Shown in pieces: positions 26,694-36,997 of a stretch of 59,579 bases of DNA (position 1 is the first letter of the stretch; each line of letters opens with the position of its first letter). The translations under genes and the position numbers were made by a program. Under the pieces are notes generated by a model, which ran no database searches, had not been told where the DNA came from, and saw only the letters and a program-made list of their open reading frames with translations. The stretch comes from an uncultured Collinsella sp. (GTDB lineage: Bacteria > Actinomycetota > Coriobacteriia > Coriobacteriales > Coriobacteriaceae): positions 1 through 59,579 of the forward strand of contig CAJLVJ010000005.1 of the NCBI GenBank assembly GCA_905210085.1, read 5' to 3'.

Positions 26694-27626
26694 ATGGCTC
26701 GTCGTACGCCTTCTCAATTGAATATGCTGCTCGCCGTCGATAAGCCGGTGGGCTGTACGTCCCACGATGTGGTCTCACAATGCCGACGCGCCCTCCACGA
26801 ACGGCGCGTCGGTCATGCCGGCACGCTCGACCCCATGGCATCCGGCGTCATGGTTGTGGGCGTGGGTCAGGCCACGCGTCTGCTGGGTATGCTCACCCTC
26901 GACACGAAAAGCTACGTCGCCGACATTTCGTTTGGCGTCGAGACCAATACCGACGATGCTGAGGGCGAGGCCATTCGCACCGTTTCCGTTGCCTCCGAGC
27001 TGCACGACATGGCCTACGCTCGTGAACAGCTGGCTGCCATGCTGGGGCTGCAGATGCAGGTCCCGCCGGCGTTCTCGGCCATCTCGGTCAACGGCGTTCG
27101 CGCGTATAAGTCTGCTCGTGAGGGCAATGCCGTTGACCTGCCCCCGCGCCCCGTCGAGGTGTATGCCGCCGATCTGATCGCCATGAGCGGCGAGGGCGAT
27201 ACTTGTGTTTGGACCGTGGCATTTTCGGTGAGCAAGGGCACCTATATCCGCGCGCTCGCTCGTGATTTGGGTCGTGCGTGCGATAGCGCCGCGCACATTT
27301 CCGCGCTACGCCGGACGGCATCCGGCGTGGTTTCCATTGGCGCCTGTCATGCGGTGGAGGAACTTTCTCCCGAGTCTGCGGCTGGCTTTGCTTTGGACCC
27401 CATCGCTGCTCTGGGCGCCACGCGTGTCGACTTGCCGGGCAACCTTGCCGACGACCTGCTCTGCGGCCGTCGCATTCCCGTTGAGCGTGCGCTTGCCGAT
27501 TTCGATGCCTCGAAGGCACCGTTTGCGTTGGTGCTCGATGGGGGACTCAAGGCGCTCGCCCGCATTGAGAGTGGCCGCTTTGTCATGGAGCACGTGTTTC
27601 CGCAGGCAATCGGCGGTGTTCGATGA
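26694..27626 (+). CDS. truB: tRNA pseudouridine(55) synthase
   Basis: The 310-residue product has the TruB signature VGHAGTLDPMASGVMVVGVG with the catalytic Asp, plus KPVGCTSHDVV and FSVSKGTYIRALARDLG. It isomerises U55 in the T-loop of tRNAs. A C-terminal domain of about 70 residues is less conserved. Its stop overlaps the ribF start as ATGA, indicating coupled translation in the rimP operon. Confidence 0.93.
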   Translation: MARRTPSQLNMLLAVDKPVGCTSHDVVSQCRRALHERRVGHAGTLDPMASGVMVVGVGQATRLLGMLTLDTKSYVADISFGVETNTDDAEGEAIRTVSVASELHDMAYAREQLAAMLGLQMQVPPAFSAISVNGVRAYKSAREGNAVDLPPRPVEVYAADLIAMSGEGDTCVWTVAFSVSKGTYIRALARDLGRACDSAAHISALRRTASGVVSIGACHAVEELSPESAAGFALDPIAALGATRVDLPGNLADDLLCGRRIPVERALADFDASKAPFALVLDGGLKALARIESGRFVMEHVFPQAIGGVR

Positions 27627-28630
27627 TGTTGTCCGCTCGCGAGCTCGCGCGTGTCTTTTTCGCGGGCGAGTCGGACGAGGCTCACATCGTTGCTGCCGAT
27701 ACGTTTGATGAGTGCGAGCACTTGGGTGCCGCATCGATTGCCATCGGCGTGTTCGACGGCGTTCACCGTGGACACCAGGAACTTATCGAAGCGCTTGTCC
27801 GTGATGCCCGTGCCCATGGCTGTAAGGCGGTCGTGGTTACCTTCGATCCCGACCCGGACGTCGTGGTGAGCCCTTCGCCCGCTCAAAAATTGATGACGAC
27901 GGTCGATCGTCTGCATGCCCTGGCTCAAACCGGGGTCGATGCGGTGGTGGCCGTTCCCTTTACGCCTGAGGTTGCGGCGCTTGACCATGTTGATTTTCTC
28001 TCGCTGGTGTCGCGTCTGGTCGACATTCGATCGATTCGCGTTGGCAGCGACTTTAGGCTGGGTCGTGGCGGTGCTTCTGGTGTTGCCGAGATGTGCGCCT
28101 GGGGTTCCGAGCACGGCGTTGACGTGTATGGTCACGACCTGCTTTGCGAGGGTGGTGAGGCCATTTGCGCCACCCGCATTCGTCATGAGCTGGGACAGGG
28201 CCATGTGGAGCTTGCTGCTGGGTTACTCGGCCGTCCGTATATGGTGCGTGGCGGTGTTATTCGCGGCCGTCACGAGGGTTCTGGCATGGGCTTTCCCACG
28301 GCAAACTTGCAGGTTCCCGACGGCATTCAGGTGCCAGCCGATGGCGTGTATGAGGGTCTGGTGCTGGTCGATGACACCGCGTGGCCCGCTGCTGTGAACG
28401 TCGGCCTGCCGCCAACGTATGCTGACGATGCGGCATCTGCGCATCTCGAGGCTAATTTAATTGGTTATACGGGCGATCTGTACGGCGCTTCCGTTTCGCT
28501 GGCGTTTACGCGCTGGCTGCGTCCCTCGCGTGTGTTCGATTCGCTGGATGAGTTGATCGCGACCGTCGAGGGTAATATCGAGGATATTCGTCACAACTTG
28601 GGCGATCAGGGGGTGAGCATCCGTGATTAG
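27623..28630 (+). CDS. ribF: Bifunctional riboflavin kinase/FAD synthetase
   Basis: The 335-residue enzyme has the nucleotidyltransferase half with IGVFDGVHRGHQELIEALV (HxGH) and VTFDPDPD, and the flavokinase half with GMGFPTANLQVP and YEGLVLVDD. It makes FMN then FAD from riboflavin in the cytoplasm. The pairing truB-ribF is widespread. It overlaps truB by four bases and dnaG by eight. Confidence 0.92.
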   Translation: MMLSARELARVFFAGESDEAHIVAADTFDECEHLGAASIAIGVFDGVHRGHQELIEALVRDARAHGCKAVVVTFDPDPDVVVSPSPAQKLMTTVDRLHALAQTGVDAVVAVPFTPEVAALDHVDFLSLVSRLVDIRSIRVGSDFRLGRGGASGVAEMCAWGSEHGVDVYGHDLLCEGGEAICATRIRHELGQGHVELAAGLLGRPYMVRGGVIRGRHEGSGMGFPTANLQVPDGIQVPADGVYEGLVLVDDTAWPAAVNVGLPPTYADDAASAHLEANLIGYTGDLYGASVSLAFTRWLRPSRVFDSLDELIATVEGNIEDIRHNLGDQGVSIRD

Positions 28631-30731
28631 CGATGAGGAAAAAGACCAGGTACGCGCTGCGTCTGACCTGGTTGCCATCGTGCAGGAAACGGTCGAGCTC
28701 AAGCCTCGCGGCCATGAGTTTTGGGGATGCTGCCCCTTCCATGGCGAGAAGACGCCGTCCTTCCACATTATCCCCGCCACGCAGGTGTGGCATTGCTTTG
28801 GTTGCGGCGAGGGTGGCGACGTTTTCACGTATATCATGAAGCGCGAGAACCTGAGCTTTCCCGAGTCAATCCGTTACTTGGCCGATCGCGCGGGTATTGA
28901 GCTGCATGACACCGGAGATCGCCGCGAGCGCGGCACCAAGCGTGCCCGCATCTACGATCTGTGCGCCGAGACCGCCCAGTTCTACCACACCATGCTCATG
29001 CGCGGTAAGGACGGCCGTCCGCGCGAGTACTTTGCCAGCCGCGGCATGGGCGGCGACGTCTGCCGCCGCTACTGCCTGGGCTTTGCACCGGGCCGTAACG
29101 CGCTGGTGTCGCACCTGTCCCAGGCGGGTTTTACCCCGCAGGAGATGATCGACGCCAACGTTGCCGTGAGTCGCGGGCGCGGGCAGCTTGCCGACCGCTT
29201 TTACGACCGCGTGATGTTCCCCATCTTTGATGAGCAGGGTCACAACATTGCCTTTGGCGGTCGCATTATGGGCGACGGCCAGCCTAAGTATCTCAACACC
29301 GCCGAGACGAGCGTGTTTCATAAAAAGCGAAACCTCTACGGCTTTAATTGGGCCAAGGAGTTTATCGTCGCGCAGGATACCGCCATCGTGGTAGAGGGCT
29401 ATACCGATTGCATCGCCTGCTGGGAGGCGGGGATTAAAAACGTTGTCGCCACGCTGGGCACCGCCCTCACGGAGCATCACGTCAAGACGCTCACTCGCTT
29501 TGCCAAGCGCATCGTGTATATGTTCGACGGCGATGCAGCGGGCCAGAAGGCCGCCCGTCGCGCGATTCAGTTTATCGAGCAGGATTCCATGGACCTGCGC
29601 TGCGTGGTGCTCCCCGACGGCAACGACCCCATGGAGTTCATCACCGCACATGGCGGCGAGGCACTGCAGACGCGCATCGACGCTGCCGAGCCGCTTATGG
29701 ACTTTGTCTACCGTTCGCTGCAGGAGTCGAGTGACATCACCACGCTGGGCGGTCGCGCTAAGGCGCTGGAAGATGCGCTGACGCTTATCTATCCGTTGCG
29801 CAACAGCTATATGATCGACACGTACTTTATCCAGATTGCCGATCTGCTGGGTTTGGATCTGGAGACGGTGCGCGCGAGCTCGGGTCGTGTGTTTCGCGAT
29901 GTCGCCAAGCGCGAGGATGCGGAACGACGTCGTGAGCAGAACTATGAGCGCCAGCGGGCACAGACTGAGCGGTCCGGTAGCGCGGGCGGTCGGGCGTCGG
30001 GTTCTCGCGATGCCGGTCGCGGTGCTTGGGCATCGGGCGCGACGCCGCCGGTGTCCGCGCCGGTCGAAGAAGAGCCGTGCGACTACGTCCCGCTCGATGC
30101 CTACGGCGCCGCGCCCGTGGAGGTCGTCGACGACCTGCCGCCGATCGATGTGCCTGATGGTATGGGCGCTGTGCCTGTGGCTGACGGTTCGGGCGCACCG
30201 GCTGCGGCGGCGCCGATGGTTCTTACCGATCTTGAACGCAAGTCCTTGGCAGGGGAGCGCGAGCTGTTGACGATGCTCACGAGCTACCCCGACCTGTTCC
30301 GCACGTATGCCGACCGCATCTGCTCCATCGAGTGGGTTGACCCGCGTCACGAGTCCATTGCATGGGCCGTTCTGGCAACGCCGCCGGGAACCGATCCTGC
30401 AGCCTGCATGGATGCGGCGCGCTCAGTGTGTCCCGATGCGGCAACGCTTGTGAGTGCCGGGCGCATCTCCGCGACGAGCAAGCACCCCACCGAGACGAAC
30501 ATCGTGTTTATGCTTGATACGCTTGAGCTCTACACCATCAAGCGTCGCATGCGTGCCGCACAGGCCAAGCTGCGCCAGGACCGTTCACTCGATGATGAGG
30601 CCCGTCGCGCGCTGACCGTGCAGGCCGCGCAGGATTCGCAACGTCAACGCGAACTGCAAAAGTCGATCGGCGGCGTGGCGGACCCGTTCCGTTTGATCGG
30701 CCTGGAGGCCGCGGGCACCGAACAAGCCTAG
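28623..30731 (+). CDS. dnaG: DNA primase
   Basis: The 702-residue product starts at GTG 28623 inside the ribF end. Its zinc-binding domain has CCPFHGEKTPSF and WHCFGCGEGGDVF. The TOPRIM core contains VVEGYTDCIACWEAG and MFDGDAAGQKAARRAI. A linker of about 100 residues rich in Arg, Gly, Ala and acidic residues (about 430-530) precedes the helicase-binding domain, ending LIGLEAAGTEQA. It makes RNA primers at the replication fork with DnaB. The order dnaG-rpoD resembles the classical macromolecular synthesis operon. rpoD follows after 110 bases. Confidence 0.94.
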   Translation: MISDEEKDQVRAASDLVAIVQETVELKPRGHEFWGCCPFHGEKTPSFHIIPATQVWHCFGCGEGGDVFTYIMKRENLSFPESIRYLADRAGIELHDTGDRRERGTKRARIYDLCAETAQFYHTMLMRGKDGRPREYFASRGMGGDVCRRYCLGFAPGRNALVSHLSQAGFTPQEMIDANVAVSRGRGQLADRFYDRVMFPIFDEQGHNIAFGGRIMGDGQPKYLNTAETSVFHKKRNLYGFNWAKEFIVAQDTAIVVEGYTDCIACWEAGIKNVVATLGTALTEHHVKTLTRFAKRIVYMFDGDAAGQKAARRAIQFIEQDSMDLRCVVLPDGNDPMEFITAHGGEALQTRIDAAEPLMDFVYRSLQESSDITTLGGRAKALEDALTLIYPLRNSYMIDTYFIQIADLLGLDLETVRASSGRVFRDVAKREDAERRREQNYERQRAQTERSGSAGGRASGSRDAGRGAWASGATPPVSAPVEEEPCDYVPLDAYGAAPVEVVDDLPPIDVPDGMGAVPVADGSGAPAAAAPMVLTDLERKSLAGERELLTMLTSYPDLFRTYADRICSIEWVDPRHESIAWAVLATPPGTDPAACMDAARSVCPDAATLVSAGRISATSKHPTETNIVFMLDTLELYTIKRRMRAAQAKLRQDRSLDDEARRALTVQAAQDSQRQRELQKSIGGVADPFRLIGLEAAGTEQA

Positions 30732-30841
30732 ATGTTGTGGTCAACCAGCGTATTCTCGCCTATATCCAGTCTTCTTTTTGGGTATAGACGTCAATGTGTG
30801 TGCTAAAGTATTGAGTCCTGTGGACTATGAAGGGAGAATCT

Positions 30842-32197
<1,356 letters not shown>

Positions 32198-32207
32198 TCA
32201 AGCAAGA

Positions 32208-32242
32208 GGCGCCCTCAAGCACATCCGCTTGGGGGCGCTTTC
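32208..32242 (+). terminator. Terminator of rpoD
   Basis: GGCGCCCTCAAGC pairs with GCTTGGGGGCGCT around a six-base loop, followed by TTT. Located 11 bases after the rpoD stop. Confidence 0.8.
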
Positions 32243-32250
32243 ATGTAGAC

Positions 32251-32296
32251 ATTGGGGACGTTCTTGAATGACTGGTCGTTTAAGAACGTCCCCAAT
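32251..32296. repeat. REP-like palindrome with the GGGGACGTTC core
   Basis: ATTGGGGACGTTCTT pairs perfectly with AAGAACGTCCCCAAT, and the stem extends seven more pairs with two G-U pairs to a TG loop, about 22 bp in 46 bases. The core TTGGGGACGTTC is the same as in the repeats flanking the RAYT transposase at 52.7 and 53.6 kb. It lies after the rpoD terminator and before the tRNA promoter. Confidence 0.7.
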
Positions 32297-32327
32297 GACT
32301 GGGTCGGAAAATTTCTTAAAAAAGTTC

Positions 32328-32355
32328 TTGCCCTGAGCTGATTCGTCCGTATAAT
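32328..32355 (+). promoter_or_regulatory. Promoter of the tRNA-Asn pair
   Basis: TTGCCC (32328-32333) and a consensus TATAAT (32350-32355) are 16 bases apart, about 30 bases before the first tRNA. Confidence 0.75.
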
Positions 32356-32385
32356 AAACTTCGTTGCTTGAGAGCACGCACCTAT

Positions 32386-32460
32386 TCCTCGGTAGCTCAA
32401 TGGTAGAGCACGCGGCTGTTAACCGCGCTGTTGTAGGTTCGAGTCCTACCCGGGGAGCCA
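32386..32460 (+). tRNA. tRNA-Asn (anticodon GTT), first copy
   Basis: A 75-base cloverleaf: acceptor TCCTCGG with CCGGGGA (one T-G pair), D arm GCTC/GAGC, anticodon loop CTGTTAA with GTT, and T arm GTAGG-TTCGAGT-CCTAC. Discriminator G and CCA are encoded. It reads Asn codons AAC and AAU. Identical to the second copy. Confidence 0.95.
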
Positions 32461-32493
32461 GAATTTTCCAGCCCTTTCCGTTGGGCTTTAAAT

Positions 32494-32568
32494 TCCTCGG
32501 TAGCTCAATGGTAGAGCACGCGGCTGTTAACCGCGCTGTTGTAGGTTCGAGTCCTACCCGGGGAGCCA
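32494..32568 (+). tRNA. tRNA-Asn (anticodon GTT), second copy
   Basis: The same 75 bases as the first copy, 33 bases further on, with CCA encoded and anticodon GTT. Shared promoter and downstream terminator suggest a dicistronic precursor. The exact identity points to recent duplication or gene conversion. Confidence 0.95.
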
Positions 32569-32576
32569 GGTTGTAA

Positions 32577-32604
32577 AACCCGTCGCTTATGCGGCGGGTT
32601 TTTT
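32577..32604 (+). terminator. Terminator of the tRNA-Asn operon
   Basis: AACCCGTCGC pairs with GCGGCGGGTT (one mismatch) around TTAT, followed by TTTT, nine bases after the second tRNA. Confidence 0.85.
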
Positions 32605-32763
32605 CATGCTGCGATCGCCGTTCGCGAACGTTACCGTGTCAACATTTCGTGTCGAGGATGTAATCCCGAGGCCCGCCACCTCAACATGCCGCGGTCGTTG
32701 TAGAATATTGCAATGATTGCTCCCACGACATGGTGCCGCGAGCACCAAGAAAAGGAGATTCTT

Positions 32764-33120
32764 GTGTCTGAGACCATTAACGGCAGCCTGAGCGTCTCGA
32801 ACGACGTTATTGCCGATATTGCCGGTTATGCCGCGATGACGTGCTATGGCGTTGTCGGTATGGCTGAGCAGCTCCAGGGCGCCGAGAGCGTGCGCCTGCT
32901 TGCCGGTCAGCGCCTCCGCAAGGGCGTGCTTGTCTCCGCCGACGAGAACGGCCTTACGGTCGATCTTCACGTCGTGCTCGAGAACGGCGTCAACATGAAG
33001 TCCGTCTGCCACAATCTTTCGAGCTCCGTTGCCTTCACTCTGCAGGAGATCGCCCAGATCGATCCCGCCAGCCTTAAGATCGGCATCCATATCGACGCGC
33101 TCAAGAGCCGTCTGAACTAG
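32764..33120 (+). CDS. Asp23/Gls24 family protein
   Basis: From GTG 32764 (AAGGAG upstream) the product is 118 residues: SVSNDVIADIAGYAAMTCYG then VVGMAE, and VDLHVVLENGVNMKSVCHNL. This is the Asp23/Gls24 (DUF322) fold; relatives are envelope stress or membrane-associated proteins. A member commonly precedes the DAK2-domain fatty acid kinase, as here, 27 bases ahead of it. The start is confirmed by the family N-terminus; the frame upstream overlaps the promoter region (TAGAAT near 32702). Confidence 0.88.
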   Translation: MSETINGSLSVSNDVIADIAGYAAMTCYGVVGMAEQLQGAESVRLLAGQRLRKGVLVSADENGLTVDLHVVLENGVNMKSVCHNLSSSVAFTLQEIAQIDPASLKIGIHIDALKSRLN

Positions 33121-33147
33121 CATCCGAAAACGGAGATTCAAATACCC

Positions 33148-34809
33148 ATGATTGCAAAGACCATTCGCACCTGTTTTCCGATCGCTGCGGCTGCCGTTTC
33201 CGACAAGGCCGAGGAGATCAATAAGCTCAACGTCTTCCCCGTACCCGACGGCGACACCGGCACCAACATGTCGCTCACGCTCGCCTCGGTGACCAAGGAG
33301 CTTTCCGCCCTTCCCGCCGATGCCGACATGGAGGCCATCGCCGGCGCCATCACCCACGGTTCCCTGATGGGCGCCCGCGGTAACTCCGGCGTCATCACCT
33401 CGCAGATTCTACGCGGCGTGGCCGAGGGCCTTGTCTCTGCCGACGAGCCCATTACGTCCGCCAACATTGCCTTCGCCTTCCGTCGCGCCGTCAAGGTCGC
33501 CTTCCAGGCTGTCCGCAAGCCCATCGAGGGCACGATCCTCACGGTGCTGCGCGATGTCTCGACCAAGGCCGACGAGTGCGAGAAGAAGAAGTTCTCGGCC
33601 GAGGATGCGCTCGATGCCATCGTCGTCGAGGCGTACCAGTCCGTCGCCCGCACGCCCGACCTGCTGCCCGTTCTGAAGGAGAACGGCGTGGTCGACTCCG
33701 GCGCCTTTGGATTCGCCATTTTCCTCGAGAACTTTGTGGCTGCCGCTCTTGGTCGCAGCACCGTGGTCGAGGATTTCTCCGCTACGTTTGACTCCGCCGG
33801 CTCTGCCCGCGATGCCGCTCTTGGCCGTGTTGAGATCGAGGCTAACGACGACTGGGAGGGCTCGGAGTTCCGCTACTGCAACGAGTTCCTGTTTAAGGCC
33901 GACGCCCCGTTTGACGAGGACGAGTGCCTTAAGTTCCTAGGCTCCATGGGCGACTGTGAGCTGCTCGTGGGCGCCTATCCCGACTACAAGATCCATGTGC
34001 ACTCCAACACCCCCAACCTGGTGCTCGAGCACATGCTGCAGCTCGGTCAGATCTATGAGGTCTTTATCCACAACATGGAGATGGAGGCCCACGACCGTAC
34101 CGCTAAGATCCACGAGGATCAGGAAAAGGCCGCCGAGCCCGCCAAGGCGCTGGGCTTTGTCGCCGTTGCCGCCGGTTCCGGCGAGGCCGACATCCTCAAG
34201 TCCCTTGGCGTCGACGTGGTCGTCTCCGGTGGCCAGACCATGAACCCCTCGACCGCCGACCTGCTGGGCGCGGTGGACCAGGTCAACGCGACCTCAGTCA
34301 TCATCCTGCCCAATAACGGTAACATCCGCATGGCTGCCGAGGCCGCAGCTTCTGCCTGCACCGACAAGAAGGTCGCCGTCGTTCCCACCAAGACCGTCCC
34401 GCAGGCGTTCTCCGCTCTGTTCGCGGTCCTGCCCGATTCCGAGCTCGAGGATGCCGTCGCCGCTATGGTCGACGCCATCAGCGAGGTCCGCGATGGCGAG
34501 GTCACCCGCGCCGTGCGCGACTCCAGCGCATCTGATGGCTCTCCGATTCACTCCGGTGACGTCATGGGTATCATCGCCGGCTCCATCGACGTGGTCGGCT
34601 CCGACGTGAAGCAGGTCACGCTCGATTGCATCAACCGCATGCAGGAGGAAGAGGAGGGCGACGCGCTGACGATTCTGGCCGGCGAGGAGCTGTCCGATGA
34701 GGCCTTCCAGGAGATCGTCGACGCTATTGAGGAGGCTCAGCCCGACCTGGAGATCGACGCCCATCGTGGCGAGCAGCCGCTCTATCCCGTGATCTTCTCG
34801 ATCGAGTAG
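33148..34809 (+). CDS. fakA: DAK2-domain fatty acid kinase (FakA/YloV-like)
   Basis: The 553-residue product has an N-terminal DAK2 (DhaL-like) kinase domain with NVFPVPDGDTGTNMSLTLAS and GSLMGARGNSGVITSQILRG, the phosphate and magnesium-binding segments. A middle FakA domain follows, and the C-terminal half ends DLEIDAHRGEQPLYPVIFSI. FakA phosphorylates fatty acids bound by a DegV-type FakB protein; no fakB is seen in this window. The context asp23-fakA-recG-rsmD-coaD is typical of Gram-positive bacteria. Confidence 0.88.
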   Translation: MIAKTIRTCFPIAAAAVSDKAEEINKLNVFPVPDGDTGTNMSLTLASVTKELSALPADADMEAIAGAITHGSLMGARGNSGVITSQILRGVAEGLVSADEPITSANIAFAFRRAVKVAFQAVRKPIEGTILTVLRDVSTKADECEKKKFSAEDALDAIVVEAYQSVARTPDLLPVLKENGVVDSGAFGFAIFLENFVAAALGRSTVVEDFSATFDSAGSARDAALGRVEIEANDDWEGSEFRYCNEFLFKADAPFDEDECLKFLGSMGDCELLVGAYPDYKIHVHSNTPNLVLEHMLQLGQIYEVFIHNMEMEAHDRTAKIHEDQEKAAEPAKALGFVAVAAGSGEADILKSLGVDVVVSGGQTMNPSTADLLGAVDQVNATSVIILPNNGNIRMAAEAAASACTDKKVAVVPTKTVPQAFSALFAVLPDSELEDAVAAMVDAISEVRDGEVTRAVRDSSASDGSPIHSGDVMGIIAGSIDVVGSDVKQVTLDCINRMQEEEEGDALTILAGEELSDEAFQEIVDAIEEAQPDLEIDAHRGEQPLYPVIFSIE

Positions 34810-34819
34810 GCAACTGCCC

Positions 34820-36997
34820 ATGTCCGAGCTGCGCTCCGTGCCGCGCGTCTCGGAGCGCTTTGCCCAGAGCAATGCGCTCGACGAGGATATCGCGCGACTC
34901 AAATATGTTTCGGGTAAACGTGAGGAGGCCCTTCGCCGTCTGGGAATTCAGACGGTGGGGGACCTCCTTCTCCATATCCCTCATCGATACCTCGACTTTA
35001 CCCGCTCGTGGTCCATCGAGATGGCGCCCATCGGTACCGTGTGCACCATCATCGCCACGGTCGACCGCATCGTCCAAAAGCAGCCGCGTCCGCGCATGCA
35101 GGTGACCGAGGTATCGCTGGTGGACGAGACGGGCGTGTTGCAGGTCGCCTTTTTCCGCCAGCCCTGGATTGCCCAGCAGCTTAAACAGGGCGACCGCCTG
35201 GCCGTGATGGGCAAGGTCGAGTTTGCCTACGGTTTTAAGCAGATGGCCTCGCCGCACTTTGAAAAGCTCGATGACGGGCGTGCTGCGGGCACCATCCTGC
35301 CGGTTCATTACGTGAGCGATGGCGTGAGCCAGGCGTGGATGCGCCGCATCGTAAGCGGCGCGCTCGAGGTCGTCGGCAATCCGTTCGATCCGATTCCCGC
35401 GCCGCTGCGCGCAAAGCGGAAGCTCATGAGCAATGCCCGCGCGTTGCGTTCGATCCACTTTCCATCGAGTATGGCAGAGCGCGATATCGCGCGCGCACGG
35501 CTTGCCTACGAGGAGTGCCTCTACCTGCAGCTGGCGCTGCGCCTGCGCAACGTCGGCGGCCTGGTCGATGTGGTTCCCTATGCCCACACCGCGGGCGAGC
35601 ACCTGGCCGCGCTTAAGCAAGCCCTGCCGTTTTCGCTGAGCGACGAGCAGGAGACCGCGTTCCATGATATCCTGCGCGATATGTGCGATGGTGGGCGCGT
35701 GATGAACCGCCTGCTGCTGGGCGATGTCGGTACCGGTAAGACCGCCGTTGCCGCCTGCGCTCTGGCTGTGGCTGCCGATAGCGGTACGCAGGCCTGCGTT
35801 ATGGCGCCCACGGGCGTGTTGGCGCGCCAATATGCCGATAAGACCGGCCCTCTGCTCTCGCAGGCGGGCATGTCCTGGGCGCTTCTGACGGGTGCCACGC
35901 CGGCCTCAGAGCGCGAGCAGATCCATGCCCAGCTTGAATCGGGCGAGCTCGACGTCCTCTTTGGAACCCACGCGGTGCTTTCGGATAACGTTGCGTTCAA
36001 TCATCTGTCGCTTGTCGTCATCGACGAGCAGCACCGGTTTGGCGTTGGCCAACGCAACGCCCTACGCGCGAAGGGCCCCGGTGCGGACCTGCTCGTTATG
36101 ACGGCGACACCGATCCCGCGTACGCTGGCGCTTTCGGTCTACGGCGATCTGGATACGAGTATCATCCGCCATCGACCTGTTCCGGGGGCGGGCGTTACGA
36201 CGCGCGTGCTCACCGAGTCGAGCCGCGATTTGGCCTACGGTGCCATCCGCGAGGCGTATGAAAAGGGTCAGCAGGCCTACGTGATTTGCCCGCTCGTGGA
36301 GCCGAGTGACTCGGCCGATGAGCTTGAAGACGTGCCCGGTATCGCCCGCGACGACGAGGGCCGCGTGACCGTGCCTGTGCCGCTGCACGATACGGCGACC
36401 GAGCTCGATCGCCTGCGTCTGGCGTTGCCGGGTCTTGCCATCGAGCGCCTTCACGGCCGTATGCCAGCGGGAGAGAAGGATCGCGTGATCGACGCCTTCA
36501 AGCGTGGCGAGATTGACGTGCTCGTCTCGACTACGGTGGTCGAGGTGGGCGTCGACGTGCCCAACGCCACCGTCATGGTCATCGAGAACGGTGAGCGGTT
36601 TGGCTTGGCGGCGCTGCATCAGCTACGCGGTCGCGTGGGCCGCGGCAGCGTGTCGGGCACGTGCCTGGTCATGACGCACTCCAAGGGCAACGGCGGCGCC
36701 TCGGCGGCGCAAGACCGTCTCCAGTCGCTCGAAAAGACTTCGGACGGCTTTACGCTCGCCCAGATGGACCTGCGTCTGCGCCACGAGGGCGAAATCCTGG
36801 GGTACCGTCAGCACGGTGGCGTGACCTTGCGCTTTGTGGACCTGGATGCCGATGAGGACCTTATCGAATGGGCCCATTTGGACGCGGTCGAGCTCTTGCG
36901 GTATGCTTGCAACCTTGACTCTGTGGCGACGCGTCCCTTGCGCGAGGCGGTCGCCATGCGTTATCGACATATCTTTAAGGAGGTCAGCGGAGGATGA
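34820..36997 (+). CDS. recG: ATP-dependent DNA helicase RecG
   Basis: The 725-residue protein has the N-terminal wedge with an OB fold (TEVSLVDETGVLQVAFF) and SF2 helicase motifs: Walker A LLGDVGTGKTAVAACAL, DEQH in VVIDEQHRFGVGQRNAL, MTATPIPRTLALSVYGDLD and QLRGRVGRG. It ends RYRHIFKEVSGG. RecG remodels stalled replication forks and Holliday junctions. The middle of the helicase contains an extra acidic loop (SDSADELEDVPGIARDDEG). Ends within the rsmD start (ATGA). Confidence 0.94.
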   Translation: MSELRSVPRVSERFAQSNALDEDIARLKYVSGKREEALRRLGIQTVGDLLLHIPHRYLDFTRSWSIEMAPIGTVCTIIATVDRIVQKQPRPRMQVTEVSLVDETGVLQVAFFRQPWIAQQLKQGDRLAVMGKVEFAYGFKQMASPHFEKLDDGRAAGTILPVHYVSDGVSQAWMRRIVSGALEVVGNPFDPIPAPLRAKRKLMSNARALRSIHFPSSMAERDIARARLAYEECLYLQLALRLRNVGGLVDVVPYAHTAGEHLAALKQALPFSLSDEQETAFHDILRDMCDGGRVMNRLLLGDVGTGKTAVAACALAVAADSGTQACVMAPTGVLARQYADKTGPLLSQAGMSWALLTGATPASEREQIHAQLESGELDVLFGTHAVLSDNVAFNHLSLVVIDEQHRFGVGQRNALRAKGPGADLLVMTATPIPRTLALSVYGDLDTSIIRHRPVPGAGVTTRVLTESSRDLAYGAIREAYEKGQQAYVICPLVEPSDSADELEDVPGIARDDEGRVTVPVPLHDTATELDRLRLALPGLAIERLHGRMPAGEKDRVIDAFKRGEIDVLVSTTVVEVGVDVPNATVMVIENGERFGLAALHQLRGRVGRGSVSGTCLVMTHSKGNGGASAAQDRLQSLEKTSDGFTLAQMDLRLRHEGEILGYRQHGGVTLRFVDLDADEDLIEWAHLDAVELLRYACNLDSVATRPLREAVAMRYRHIFKEVSGG

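Noticed and set aside
32364..32576. A 70-residue frame with an internal repeat (MVEHAAVNRAVVGSSPTRGA)
   Set aside because: It is the translation of the two tRNA-Asn genes, a known annotation artefact.
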